A DNA stretch of 31,709 nt from JBCLLP01 sp039738635 (GCA_039738635.1 JBCLLN010000009.1:1-31709), one strand, 5' to 3'. Shown: positions 1 to 7,053, counted from the stretch's first letter. Notes: generated by a model from the letters alone, not told the origin. Translations and numbers: made by a program.

Positions 1-706
1 GAGAAGTGCTGACATCCTTGCGGTCTGGCAATAGTCTCGCGGTAACTCGCGTAGCAAAGACCAAGAGGCCTGCAGCAATAATCAAAATTAAGCCATAAAT
101 ATCCCCAGATGTGACACTAGCCTCCTGCAACATACCAAATATCAAGGCTGGGAAGGCCGCTACACCCAAGAAAACACCCAATAATAAAATGAAGTCTTTC
201 TTTACTAAACGGTCATAACCTATATGTAATCCAGCTATTACAGTCAGCATTATCGCACCAGGAATCAAGTTCAAGCCGCCAAAGCCACCAATTAATTCAT
301 TAGTAACAATATATCCACCAGCTATTACAAGCAATGAGCCTGTTAGCAACGTCGAGTCAATTAAGCCAACTATGATATCAGACTTTAATGGCCTTCTGTT
401 TAATACATCGGCCAGCACCCATAATGCTATGCCTATTCCAGCACTCAGAACAATATGTAAGAACCAGTTTCCACTATCCCATGACGTAGAAATGAGTGAT
501 ATTATTGCGGCAAAGAGTATGAATCCCGATATGTAAAACATAATTCTCACTACAGGCGATCCAGTGTGGCTATTGCTTTCTAAGTCTGCTTCAACCTCTG
601 CTGGCGCGAGCACGGGAGGTAGTAATAGCCTAACCTCTGATGGGGATAAGATGCCTGAACTTAAGCCAACTCTAATATCATTTAATAATTCTTCTTTTGT
701 TCTCAT
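1..706 (-). CDS. Multi-pass membrane protein, partial (3' end outside window)
   Basis: The reading frame is open from an ATG at 706 to the window edge, about 235 codons, with no stop. The product begins MRTKEELLNDIRVGLSSG, has a cytoplasmic-looking N-terminal segment of about 55 residues, and then at least six hydrophobic segments rich in Ile, Leu, Gly and Ala, ending in a basic stretch at the window edge. The start codon overlaps the stop of the upstream gene as ATGA (703-706), so the two genes are translationally coupled. The overall shape (short soluble N-terminus followed by many membrane helices) resembles DUF2157-type membrane proteins, but I see no diagnostic motif and assign no function. 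Confidence 0.8.
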   Translation of the reverse strand, partial: MRTKEELLNDIRVGLSSGILSPSEVRLLLPPVLAPAEVEADLESNSHTGSPVVRIMFYISGFILFAAIISLISTSWDSGNWFLHIVLSAGIGIALWVLADVLNRRPLKSDIIVGLIDSTLLTGSLLVIAGGYIVTNELIGGFGGLNLIPGAIMLTVIAGLHIGYDRLVKKDFILLLGVFLGVAAFPALIFGMLQEASVTSGDIYGLILIIAAGLLVFATRVTARLLPDRKDVSTS

Positions 707-1233
707 TGACCCACCCACCCCAGAAAGTGTATGGAGCCAGAGTATGAGTTTGCGCCGGGCGGTGATAATGTAACGTTTTTAGATTGCATACCACTCTTCA
801 GTTGCCAGCCTGACGATGATGAATCACCCCAGAATAGAAAGCTCGAGTTAGATTGGGAGTATTCTAGAGTATAGCCGTCGGGGGACTTTGATGAAGGATC
901 AAGCCTATACTGCTGTGCGTCTTTCCATGATATCGGTGAGGATGAGTTTGTTTTTACATTATAGATACGTAGAGCACTAACTATGGAGGTGTTGTAACCT
1001 TTGTTAGCATACTGTAATTGCGCACGGCCATTAGCATCAACGGTATAGCCACCAACATCATAACTACATGAGTTACAACTATAGTATACGAAGCTATATT
1101 GAGGGTTAGCCAATGCTTGGGGTATGTAAATCACTGCAGCTACAATAATTGCTATACAAATTGGAACAGAAAAAAGTAGTAGTAAATCCTTAAAATGATT
1201 TGGTAGAGCTGGATTTTTATTATCAATGCTCAT
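703..1233 (-). CDS. Membrane-anchored extracytoplasmic protein, duplicate copy 1
   Basis: The 176-residue product has a short cytoplasmic N-terminus, one hydrophobic helix at about residues 17-40 (LLLLFSVPICIAIIVAAVIY), and an extracytoplasmic domain rich in Ser, Tyr and Asn. This is a signal-anchor topology. It is a close paralogue of the gene at 1309-1944: the first 40 residues are nearly identical and the C-termini match (GMQSKNVTLS, then SIHFLGWV). The stop overlaps the ATG of the downstream membrane protein gene (ATGA), so the two are an operon. The -10 TATAAT lies 10 nt before the ATG, leaving a leader of only a few bases and no Shine-Dalgarno. Function is unknown; an envelope or adhesion role is a guess. 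Confidence 0.8.
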   Translation of the reverse strand: MSIDNKNPALPNHFKDLLLLFSVPICIAIIVAAVIYIPQALANPQYSFVYYSCNSCSYDVGGYTVDANGRAQLQYANKGYNTSIVSALRIYNVKTNSSSPISWKDAQQYRLDPSSKSPDGYTLEYSQSNSSFLFWGDSSSSGWQLKSGMQSKNVTLSPPGANSYSGSIHFLGWVGQ

Positions 1234-1308
1234 CTTGAGTTAAATTATAGCACATAAAGCAATGCAAGTTATGCTTATTATTTATTATTTGTAATGTAAC
1301 TTTAGTTC

Positions 1309-1944
1309 TCATTGTCTGACCCACCCCAGAAAGTGTATGGACTCAGAGTATGTGTTTGCGCCAGGCAGAGATAATGTAACGTTTTTAGATTGCATACCAC
1401 TCTTCAGTTGCCAAGGCAATGGTCCACTCCAGACCGCCGCAAAACCCGAGCGGGATTGGGCTTGTTCTAGAGTGTAGCCGTCTGGGGATTTTGACGATGG
1501 GTTAAGCTTATACTGCTGTGCGTCTTTTAATGTTATCGGTGAGGATGAGTTTGTTTTTGTATTGTAGATACGCAGAGAATAAGGAGTATCATAGATAGGC
1601 ATAGAATTATTGACATCATAGGAACGTTGTTGCGTATCGTCGTCAATGCCCTCACCTTCAAGATCAGTGGTGTCGTAACTATTGTCATTGGAACGTAACA
1701 GGGGGTCGTAACTATTGTCAACGGGATATAACTGTATCTGGCCATTAGCATCAACGGTATAACTCTCATCAGGACAATAAGCATTGCAGGCATAGTATAT
1801 GAAACTATATTGAGGGTTAGCCAACATTTGAGGTATGTAGATCACCGCAGCAACAATAATTGCTATACAAATTGGAACAGAAAAAAGTAGTAGTAAGTCC
1901 TTAAAATGATTTGGTAGAGCTGGGTTTTTATTATCAATGCTCAT
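1309..1944 (-). CDS. Membrane-anchored extracytoplasmic protein, duplicate copy 2
   Basis: The 211-residue paralogue of the gene at 703-1233 has the same N-terminal helix (residues about 17-40) and a similar C-terminal domain. It carries about 35 extra residues in the middle, rich in Asp, Asn, Ser and Tyr with a recurring NSYD/RSYD motif, so this linker has expanded by short internal repetition. Directly after its stop the sequence ATGAGAACTAAAG copies the first codons of the next gene (ATGAGAACAAAAG at 706) and then degenerates. This shows the duplication unit extended a few codons into the third gene. The promoter is shared with copy 1. Confidence 0.8.
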   Translation of the reverse strand: MSIDNKNPALPNHFKDLLLLFSVPICIAIIVAAVIYIPQMLANPQYSFIYYACNAYCPDESYTVDANGQIQLYPVDNSYDPLLRSNDNSYDTTDLEGEGIDDDTQQRSYDVNNSMPIYDTPYSLRIYNTKTNSSSPITLKDAQQYKLNPSSKSPDGYTLEQAQSRSGFAAVWSGPLPWQLKSGMQSKNVTLSLPGANTYSESIHFLGWVRQ

Positions 1945-2010
1945 CTTGAGTTAAATTATAGCACAGCAATCAATACTAGTTATGCTTATTATTTATAATT
2001 TTATTTTTTA

Positions 2011-2050
2011 TGGTGCTAGGGGCTACTTTTTGGCCCCGGGTTAGGGTGGG
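2011..2050. repeat. Family A intergenic repeat, copy 1
   Basis: GGTGCTAGGGGCTAC followed by TTTTTGGCCCCGGG and TTAGGGTGGG. It lies between the stop of the gene ending at 2106 and the distal promoter of the gene starting at 1944. In this copy GGGGC and GCCCC could form a 5-bp stem. Confidence 0.8.
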
Positions 2051-2105
2051 CTGACGGGTTTATGTGAGTGACAGATGTATATAAGCGTGGACAACCCCGG
2101 TGTAT

Positions 2106-2897
2106 CTACGCAGTTCCAATAAACCCGATGAGCCCATCAATATCATCATTAGATACTGGCTGATTGTTGATTCCCATATCTTCTTCAAGACGTATATTTG
2201 GGAGAGTAACATCAGTAAGCTCATCAATTTTTGATTGTATTTCATCTGCTGTTGGAGTATCAGCACCACGATTCATACTGCCACGCGCCTGGTCTTTTCG
2301 AAGCGTAACATCAACATCAACATCAACATCAACATCAACTCTTCTAATTATACCGTCACCGCCTAGTCGATAACTCCAATACTCTCTGCCATTACCCTCA
2401 CCATCCATTCTTTGCAACGAAATTACTCTAGCAGAGAGTTCGCTAGGCCTCAAATATGTAGTTGCCAAATCTCCACGATCCGCATTGTCTCTTAAACTAA
2501 GATCGTACCGCTCCCCGCTTATGCGCAAGCCCAACATAAGACTGGCGGTCGGGGCCTCTGGAATATTCTCAAAATGTTTAACATCACTCACGTGTGCCAG
2601 CATCAGGTCTTCGAACAAAGAGTTAAAGCGTTTGGCAATCTCTGGAGCGTCTTCGGGGGCTGAAGATGTCTCTTGGGCGGGTGGTAGATAAGGGCCAGTA
2701 TCAGCACCTTTTTCATAGCCGTAGGCAGAGAGCACGGCATCGGCACTTAAATGTGTTTTCGAGCCCTTGCTGCCAACGCCGTAAATGTGTCGCGCACCAT
2801 CTTTGTATACTTTCCCCTCTAGCTTGCTGAATTGGCCTAGATCTACGGGAGGTTTTGGTTCGTCACTTGGCGGCACAGATGGGGTTTCTTCGCTCAT
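2106..2897 (-). CDS. Soluble protein with variable Asp-Val dipeptide tract
   Basis: I do not recognise this protein (263 residues from the ATG at 2897; an in-frame ATG at 2915 would add six residues). I prefer 2897 because AAAGGT sits 8 nt upstream. The N-terminus is Pro-rich and acidic (EETPSVPPSDEPKPP) and there is no membrane segment. Near residue 190 there is a run of five Asp-Val pairs encoded by a perfect GATGTT hexanucleotide array. The rest is hydrophilic with many Asp and Glu. A role in regulation or as a secretion-independent structural protein cannot be told from the sequence. Confidence 0.7.
   Translation of the reverse strand: MSEETPSVPPSDEPKPPVDLGQFSKLEGKVYKDGARHIYGVGSKGSKTHLSADAVLSAYGYEKGADTGPYLPPAQETSSAPEDAPEIAKRFNSLFEDLMLAHVSDVKHFENIPEAPTASLMLGLRISGERYDLSLRDNADRGDLATTYLRPSELSARVISLQRMDGEGNGREYWSYRLGGDGIIRRVDVDVDVDVDVTLRKDQARGSMNRGADTPTADEIQSKIDELTDVTLPNIRLEEDMGINNQPVSNDDIDGLIGFIGTA
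2307..2339 (-). repeat. Hexanucleotide tandem repeat (5.5 x GATGTT) inside a gene
   Basis: Five perfect AACATC units on the plus strand plus a half unit encode (Asp-Val)n. Slippage would change the protein by two residues per unit without a frameshift. Confidence 0.9.
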
Positions 2898-3003
2898 GAT
2901 GTTATGACCTTTCATTTAAGTGTTTAGCTTATATAAAAATACGCTCTTTATAATAATAAAGGCGTATACCGCATTGTGCAATGCTAGAGATTTTATTTAT
3001 TAC

Positions 3004-3056
3004 GGCGCTAGGGGCTACTTTTTGGCCCCAAAGTTAGAGTGGGTTTGGGGGTTAGA
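3004..3056. repeat. Family A intergenic repeat, copy 2
   Basis: GGCGCTAGGGGCTAC then TTTTTGGCCCCAAAG then TTAGAGTGGGTTTGGGGG. It lies in the divergent region between the gene starting at 2897 and the regulator at 3178. The GCATTGCACAATGC palindrome next to it (about 2974-2987) resembles the GCATTG element of other promoters in the window. Confidence 0.85.
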
Positions 3057-3141
3057 GTATCTAGCTTATCTATTAATAAAACTATTTTTTATCGGTAGGA
3101 TTCGCAACATAGGAGCTAACCTTATTCACTAAACAAAATAC

Positions 3142-3170
3142 TTGACAAATTTACTTTACTTTGGTAAAGT
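3142..3170 (+). promoter_or_regulatory. Sigma-70 type promoter with overlapping operator, leaderless
   Basis: -35 TTGACA (3142-3147), 17-bp spacer, -10 TAAAGT (3165-3170). The -10 ends 7 nt before the ATG, so the transcript should start at or next to the start codon. A perfect inverted repeat, ACTTTAC-TTTG-GTAAAGT (3153-3170), covers the spacer and -10. Confidence 0.8.
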
Positions 3171-3177
3171 TTAGCTC

Positions 3178-3510
3178 ATGTCAGTAAAGAAGACCACAAT
3201 TTGGGAATCCCAAACGACTCAGCAGTTAGCTAGAGCTCTCATTAATATTGATGAGCCTAAAACCATGCAGAACTTTCTCCTGGATGTTATGACCGAAAAA
3301 GAGATTATTGAAATCAGTGCCCGCCTGGAAGCTGCGCGGATGCTAACTGCCGGTGAAAAATATACGGATATCATAGCCAAGACGAAGTTAAGTAGCCGAA
3401 CAGTGGCGCGCATTAGCGATTGGCTGCAAAACGGACCAGGTGGTTATAAAGCCATTATTGAAACTATTAACACCCATCATTCACATATATCCCCAGTCCG
3501 TGCTGAGTAA
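3178..3510 (+). CDS. TrpR/YerC-YecD family transcriptional regulator
   Basis: The 110-residue protein matches the small helical TrpR-superfamily (YerC/YecD) type: an N-terminal helix region, the segment LDVMTEKEIIEISARLEAARML at residues about 36-57, then a helix-turn-helix with TDIIAKTKLSSRTVARISDWL at about 65-85, typical of 'S.TTISRV'-like recognition helices. It probably binds DNA as a dimer. An inverted repeat over its own -10 (3153-3170) suggests autorepression. It is followed by an intrinsic terminator and then the gene at 3599 on the same strand. The ligand or regulon is unknown; in related bacteria these proteins are not necessarily tryptophan-responsive. Confidence 0.85.
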   Translation: MSVKKTTIWESQTTQQLARALINIDEPKTMQNFLLDVMTEKEIIEISARLEAARMLTAGEKYTDIIAKTKLSSRTVARISDWLQNGPGGYKAIIETINTHHSHISPVRAE

Positions 3511-3536
3511 CAAGATATCTTTTAAGACAAAATAGA

Positions 3537-3561
3537 CGCCAGCACGTAGCTGGTGTTTTTT
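3537..3561 (+). terminator. Intrinsic terminator after the TrpR-like gene
   Basis: Stem CGCCAGC/GCTGGTG with an ACGTA loop followed by six T. The next gene at 3599 shows no clear promoter of its own, so it may depend on read-through. Confidence 0.8.
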
Positions 3562-3598
3562 AGTATTTTAAAAATTTTTAATTTAAGGAGATAAGAAA

Positions 3599-4138
3599 AT
3601 GAAAAAGATTCAAATAGGTGTAATGGGCTCGGCTGCCGATCTTAAATATAGCAGTGCCCTAGAGAGTATCGCCGAAGAAATTGGCCAACAGGTAGCCAAG
3701 AACAACGCCATACTGTTCTTTGGTGCCGAAAAAGACTACGACTCACTTTCTACGGCGGCCTGCAGGGGTGCTAAAAAAGCTGGCGGTATTACCGTTGGCG
3801 TAACATATGGCAAGAAGCAAGCGGTTTTTGAAGATGCCGACATATTAATTGCCAGCGGAATGGAACGCGGTGGTGGCAGAGAGATGAACTTGGTGCTGAG
3901 TTGCGATGCTATAATTGCTATTAATGGTGGTAGTGGTACGCTCACAGAAATGGTCATTGCCTACCAGTCTAACATCCCAATAATTGTTGTGGCAAATACC
4001 GGCGGATGGAGTAATAGAATGGCTGGCCAATACTTTGACGCGCGAGAAAGATTAATGGTTTTGCCGGCTAATAATGCCAAAGAAGCTGTACTATTAGCGA
4101 TTAAAGAAATAAAAAAAGTATATTGTAAAGAGGAATAG
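3599..4138 (+). CDS. LOG/SLOG-type nucleotide-binding protein (TIGR00725-like)
   Basis: The 179-residue protein has a Rossmann-like SLOG fold signature: an N-terminal strand IQIGVMGSA, an acidic helix, GGGREMNLVLSCDAIIAINGG at about residues 90-110, and GGSGTLTEM at about 109-117, which corresponds to the PGGxGTxxE motif of the LOG family. This subfamily is often mislabelled 'lysine decarboxylase'; the family binds nucleotides or cleaves nucleoside monophosphates, but the substrate here is not known. A strong AAGGAG lies 8 nt before the ATG. The final Lys-rich tail is typical of small AT-rich genomes. It sits downstream of the TrpR-like regulator and may be co-transcribed. Confidence 0.85.
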   Translation: MKKIQIGVMGSAADLKYSSALESIAEEIGQQVAKNNAILFFGAEKDYDSLSTAACRGAKKAGGITVGVTYGKKQAVFEDADILIASGMERGGGREMNLVLSCDAIIAINGGSGTLTEMVIAYQSNIPIIVVANTGGWSNRMAGQYFDARERLMVLPANNAKEAVLLAIKEIKKVYCKEE

Positions 4139-4162
4139 CTGTTACGAATTAGATGCATTTTT

Positions 4163-4217
4163 TGGTCTAGGGGCTACTTTTTGGCCCCAAAGTTAGAGTG
4201 GGTTTGGGGGTTAGGTT
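4163..4217. repeat. Family A intergenic repeat, copy 3
   Basis: TCTAGGGGCTAC, TTTTTGGCCCCAAAG, TTAGAGTGGGTTTGGGGG, TTAGGTT. It marks the left end of the cassette array and is nearly identical to copy 2 over about 45 bp. Confidence 0.85.
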
Positions 4218-4223
4218 GTAGTG

Positions 4224-4385
4224 CTATACACTTTTTGCCTTGCTAATACGATTCCAAACTAAACGGCAAACAGCACTGTAAACTTCATAGCGTTCGTTTT
4301 CGGTGAGACCAAGTGCATCAAAAACAAGTTTGTCTAACTCAGCTTGGTCTAGCAGCGGAAGAGGTTTATTTTTTACACAAAAAGA
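4224..4385 (-). pseudogene. C-terminal fragment of a type IIG-like DNA methylase/restriction protein
   Basis: An open frame without any start codon encodes about 50 residues that include LDKLVFDALGLTENERYEVY and end in RISKAKSV and a TAG. This 'FDALGLTE.ER.EVY..V..LV..R' ending is typical of the extreme C-terminus of Eco57I-like/type IIG N6-adenine methylase proteins. No upstream part remains: the frame is closed at 4386 and overlaps the 3' end of the neighbouring methyltransferase gene in another frame. I read it as the last relic of a deleted restriction gene. Confidence 0.6.
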
Positions 4386-4920
4386 TTATAGTTGTTTCAT
4401 TGTTATCTCGATACAATTTCTCAACTTCGATGACTTCAGAGAAATTTGTATTCAGTAGATTATTTAGGTCATCATAATCTATCGATATGCGTTCGTAATG
4501 TTCGCTATATTCATAGTCTTTGTGGCGCACGGGTGTATACAGCAAAAAAGTACCGCTTGGGCTTAGCAAGCTTGTGGCTTTTTGCAAGAATTGTTGCTTA
4601 TCAGATACAAAAGGTAGGACAAGTTTGCAGGTAATCAGATCGTATGGACTGCTCTCAAAACTCTCTAGATCACTGACTACAAACTTTGCGTTCTTGACGT
4701 GCCCTTTGGCATACTCTATGGCTACCTCAGACGAGTCTATACCTGTTGAATCTACGCCTTTTGTAGTGAGCTGAAATACGAGCTCACCCCGTCCACAACC
4801 TATATCTAATGCCACCTTTATGGGTGGTAAATTAACAAAAATTTTATCAAAAAGCACCTGATTGAAAGCAGTATAGGTTTTACCGGAGTTATATATTTGA
4901 TTCCAAGGAATGTTTTTCAT
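4366..4920 (-). CDS. Class I SAM-dependent methyltransferase
   Basis: The 184-residue protein has the class I Rossmann methyltransferase motif I, ALDIGCGRGE, at about residues 37-46, an acidic motif II (STGIDSSEVAIEYAK) at about 58-72, a motif-III-like FVVSDLESF at about 80-88, and a motif-IV-like DLITCKLVL at about 94-102. The substrate cannot be read from this; the size and layout fit small-molecule or metabolite methyltransferases. The -10 TATAAT lies exactly 6 nt before the ATG, with no room for a ribosome binding site. Its 3' end overlaps the relic of a restriction gene. Confidence 0.85.
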   Translation of the reverse strand: MKNIPWNQIYNSGKTYTAFNQVLFDKIFVNLPPIKVALDIGCGRGELVFQLTTKGVDSTGIDSSEVAIEYAKGHVKNAKFVVSDLESFESSPYDLITCKLVLPFVSDKQQFLQKATSLLSPSGTFLLYTPVRHKDYEYSEHYERISIDYDDLNNLLNTNFSEVIEVEKLYRDNNETTIIFLCKK

Positions 4921-4926
4921 AGCTCA

Positions 4927-4932
4927 ATTATA
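4927..4932 (-). promoter_or_regulatory. -10 box TATAAT, leaderless start for 4920
   Basis: TATAAT followed by 6 nt (TGAGCT) and ATG. Transcription would begin at about the A of the ATG. Confidence 0.7.
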
Positions 4933-4942
4933 CATTTTTTGG

Positions 4943-4980
4943 CGTGCTAGGAGCTACTTTTTGGGCGCGGGTTTTGTAGG
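4943..4980. repeat. Family A repeat, copy 4 (overlaps a gene end)
   Basis: GCTAGGAGCTAC then TTTTTGGGCGCGGG; the 3' half is diverged. Read on the minus strand, its CCC-AAA-AAG-TAG supplies the last codons and the stop of the membrane protein gene at 4954-5205. Confidence 0.75.
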
Positions 4981-5205
4981 TTTGGTTTTAGAGTTCGCTA
5001 GTATTGTAACGACAATACTCAGGAGTATTACCCCAACGATAAACACCCCATATGTTAGCGAAAACTCTATACCCCGCAACCCTAGTGCGCTACTCAGTAC
5101 CCATACCAGCCCTAAAAATACCAGTACAGCTAGCCAACCTTCCCAGGATATAGGGATAGATCCCAGGATTAAGTTTTTTGATTTTCTAAACCAATATTTA
5201 TTCAT
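4954..5205 (-). CDS. Small two-helix membrane protein, paralogue of 8132-8395
   Basis: The 83-residue protein starts MNKYWFRKSKN and has two hydrophobic segments at about residues 22-43 (EGWLAVLVFLGLVWVLSSAL) and 51-69 (YGVFIVGVILLSIVVTILA), then a Lys/Pro tail (KTKPTKPAPKK). Its stop codon is the TAG of the family A repeat. The upstream region, with the shared GGGAAC and TATAGCTATG, is also conserved in the paralogue, so promoter and gene were duplicated together. There is no recognisable domain; a toxin-like or accessory membrane role is only a guess. Confidence 0.7.
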   Translation of the reverse strand: MNKYWFRKSKNLILGSIPISWEGWLAVLVFLGLVWVLSSALGLRGIEFSLTYGVFIVGVILLSIVVTILANSKTKPTKPAPKK

Positions 5206-5228
5206 AGCTATAGTATGTTCCCTATTTT

Positions 5229-5266
5229 TGGCTAGGACAAGCTTATTTGGCTCGGATTAGAGTGAA
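5229..5266. repeat. Family A-like variant repeat upstream of 5205
   Basis: GGCTAGGACAAGCTTATTTGG then CTCGGATTAGAGTG. The ends match family A; the centre reads ACAAGCTTATT instead of GGCTACTTTTT. The same variant (GGCTTGGACAAGCTTTTGGG) occurs at 8420 upstream of the paralogous gene. Confidence 0.6.
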
Positions 5267-5314
5267 TACTAGCTAACTCTACTGCGGGGCATCTAGTGTT
5301 GACGAACTACCTGG

Positions 5315-6235
5315 CTATACTACCCGATGCTCATCCTCGCCTGTTTCGAGTAGATTTAGTAATGTTTTTACTGCCATATCACTAGAGCGTTTTAGATAAC
5401 CGACAGAATTATATGCTGCACTTGAATTTGATGCGTACCACTGGCGCGGTGAAGCACCGCTAAACAACTCTGCGTCTTTAACAATGTCAAAAGCTGCCCG
5501 AATTGATCCTGATTTTACTGCTTCGCTCATGTCCTTTTCGTTGACAATGCCATGATGTGAAATGCTTACAACCAGCGCATCTTTTTTTATCATTTTTAGT
5601 TTGCTGGCGTCAATAAAATTACTTCCAGCCTCGTCACCAAGTGCAACAAAAATAATGTCAGAACTTTTGAGCAACGCCTCCAACTCCATGTATTTGTACT
5701 TAACATCCTTTTGCTGACGGTTCCAATAGACAACTTCCTTTGCACCTAGACCACTCATCATATCGGCGTATTGTTTGCCAATGTGCCCAAGCCCGATTAC
5801 TCCAACCTGCAAGTCGGGCAAGCTGGTAATGGTATGAAACTTTTCTGTTCCCTGCGGTCCTAGCGAGAATAAGTCTCTCTGCATTGCAAGCGTTGCTGTC
5901 AGCGCCCACTCCGCAACTTCATATACATTGGCATACGGCGTAGTACCAATCTTTATTCCTCGCGCTTTTGCTTGTTCCCAAGCAGGTATATGCCCTATGT
6001 ATCCAGTACCTGTAAATATAATTGCCTTTAGCTTTGTCCCTGCTTCGATTACTGGCTGAGTTACATGTTCCACACCGCCAATTATATATCCTATCTTGCC
6101 TTTTACGGCTTCACACAACTCCGCTTCAGTTGCGTCTGGCTTGTCCAGTCGCTCAACTTCGTAGCCAGCTGCTTCAAGCTGTTTAATGTGCACATCAAAT
6201 ATAAACAAGCTATCGGTAACAAGTATTTTTTTCAT
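5315..6235 (-). CDS. D-2-hydroxyacid dehydrogenase-like protein, active site altered
   Basis: The 306-residue protein has the two-domain D-isomer-specific 2-hydroxyacid dehydrogenase layout: an N-terminal catalytic domain, NAD-binding GLGHIG at residues 148-153 within LQVGVIGLGHIGKQYADMM, and the late segments ALVVSISHHGIVNEKDM and RAAFDIVKDAEL. In the family the first of these is usually '(N)xxRGxxVDE' with a catalytic Arg; here His227 occupies that place. The usual catalytic His (HxA) is also not evident near residues 268-276 (ASNSSAAYN). It may therefore be a binding or modified-activity member. The -10 TATAAT is exactly 6 nt before the ATG. Confidence 0.8.
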   Translation of the reverse strand: MKKILVTDSLFIFDVHIKQLEAAGYEVERLDKPDATEAELCEAVKGKIGYIIGGVEHVTQPVIEAGTKLKAIIFTGTGYIGHIPAWEQAKARGIKIGTTPYANVYEVAEWALTATLAMQRDLFSLGPQGTEKFHTITSLPDLQVGVIGLGHIGKQYADMMSGLGAKEVVYWNRQQKDVKYKYMELEALLKSSDIIFVALGDEAGSNFIDASKLKMIKKDALVVSISHHGIVNEKDMSEAVKSGSIRAAFDIVKDAELFSGASPRQWYASNSSAAYNSVGYLKRSSDMAVKTLLNLLETGEDEHRVV

Positions 6236-6241
6236 AACTTC

Positions 6242-6247
6242 ATTATA
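6242..6247 (-). promoter_or_regulatory. -10 box TATAAT, leaderless start for 6235
   Basis: GGTATAAT, 6 nt (GAAGTT), then ATG; the family A repeat begins about 8 bp further upstream. Confidence 0.7.
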
Positions 6248-6255
6248 CCTTTTTT

Positions 6256-6300
6256 TGGAGCTACGGGCTACTTTTTGGGCTCGGATTAGAGTGGCCCTGG
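6256..6300. repeat. Family A repeat, copy 5
   Basis: GGAGCTACGGGCTAC then TTTTTGGGCTCGGATTAGAG then TGGCCCTGG, between the dehydrogenase-like and zincin-like cassettes. Confidence 0.8.
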
Positions 6301-6343
6301 CTCACAATACCCGCGGGGTTGCTGTATAACCACGAGTGGTATT

Positions 6344-6979
6344 TTAGCTTTTATAGCTACCTTTGAGCTTTTCTATTATTTTTTTGTAGTCATGCTTGTC
6401 TACATACTCCCAAGATTTAACATAATCGCCATCCTTACCTTCAAATCCTAAACAGCGCTCTAGATCGTCATCTTTGATAGAAGGATCATTTAATACATCT
6501 ACAATTATAGCCTTATGTATGGCATGTACAGGTATGTGTACAAGCGTAGTAATCGCATGATTTTTGCCAAATAGTTCTCCCCAGATACTTATCAGATCAT
6601 AATCGTATGGTAAGGAAGTGTTATCGGTAAGGAGCCTATGAATTAGTTCGTGGGTTAAATTACTCACAAATTCTTTTTGAGTCATTTTAATCCCAATCAC
6701 CATAGGGTCACTAAATGCATAAAACCATGGTGCAATATAAACATCTATTATGTTTTGCCTGAATTCTAAGCCCATAATATCGCACATAGCAGTTAAGATC
6801 TGTTTTTGCTGAGGAACCCAAGCCTTACTGTATCTGACTACAGTCTTGTTGATGCTTTTGTGGTCACACATTTCTACACCCTCTTTGGCAAAGAGCTTGT
6901 GGATGTGAACAGAAGCATTTTCGCGCAAAAGCCAAGCGTTTTTTATTCTTAATTCTGGCAGATTAGGTTTTGTTGTCAT
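6344..6979 (-). CDS. Zincin-like putative metalloprotease
   Basis: The 211-residue soluble protein contains HELIH at residues 110-114 in SNLTHELIHRLLTDN, the zinc-binding HExxH of zincins, in a helix preceded by a hydrophobic strand (VYIAPWFYAF). Candidate third ligands are the conserved-looking Glu in SIWGELFG at about 131-138 or the His residues in VHIPVHAIHKA at about 147-157. There is no signal peptide or membrane segment, so it would act in the cytoplasm. It is a single-gene cassette with a leaderless-type start. I do not recognise a named family; catalytic activity is inferred from the motif only. Confidence 0.65.
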   Translation of the reverse strand: MTTKPNLPELRIKNAWLLRENASVHIHKLFAKEGVEMCDHKSINKTVVRYSKAWVPQQKQILTAMCDIMGLEFRQNIIDVYIAPWFYAFSDPMVIGIKMTQKEFVSNLTHELIHRLLTDNTSLPYDYDLISIWGELFGKNHAITTLVHIPVHAIHKAIIVDVLNDPSIKDDDLERCLGFEGKDGDYVKSWEYVDKHDYKKIIEKLKGSYKS

Positions 6980-6985
6980 GAGATC

Positions 6986-6991
6986 ATTTTA
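6986..6991 (-). promoter_or_regulatory. -10 box TAAAAT, leaderless start for 6979
   Basis: TAAAAT, 6 nt (GATCTC), then ATG. The family A repeat begins 10 bp upstream. Confidence 0.6.
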
Positions 6992-7000
6992 CTCTTATAT

Positions 7001-7053
7001 GGCGCTAGGGGCTACTTTTTGGGCTCGGGTTAGAGTTGGTTGGTTTGGGGGTA
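7001..7053. repeat. Family A repeat, copy 6 (near consensus)
   Basis: GGCGCTAGGGGCTAC, TTTTTGGGCTCGGGTTAGAG, TTGGTTGGTTTGGGGG. This is one of the best matches to the consensus; a GCATTG element flanks it at about 7060 (minus strand). Confidence 0.85.

Larger units (their letters stand above)
693..2004 (-). repeat. Tandem duplication, about 600-700 bp unit
   Basis: Two adjacent units (about 693-1290 and 1301-2004) each contain the promoter (GTGCTATAAT), the membrane-anchored gene and the first ~13 bp of the following gene. The copies have diverged in the middle of the coding region and by an insertion in the second copy. Confidence 0.75.

Noticed and set aside
564..773. 69-codon plus-strand frame near the window start
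   Set aside because: It is antisense to the well-supported membrane protein gene at 1-706 and its junction with the upstream gene.
2011..3056. Family A repeats as intrinsic terminators
   Set aside because: GGGGC/GCCCC could pair only in copies 1-3; most copies read GGGCTC instead and cannot form the stem, and no T tract follows it.
2920..3132. 70-codon plus-strand frame
   Set aside because: It runs through the family A repeat and the divergent promoter region, has no ribosome binding site, and its protein is low-complexity translation of AT-rich DNA.
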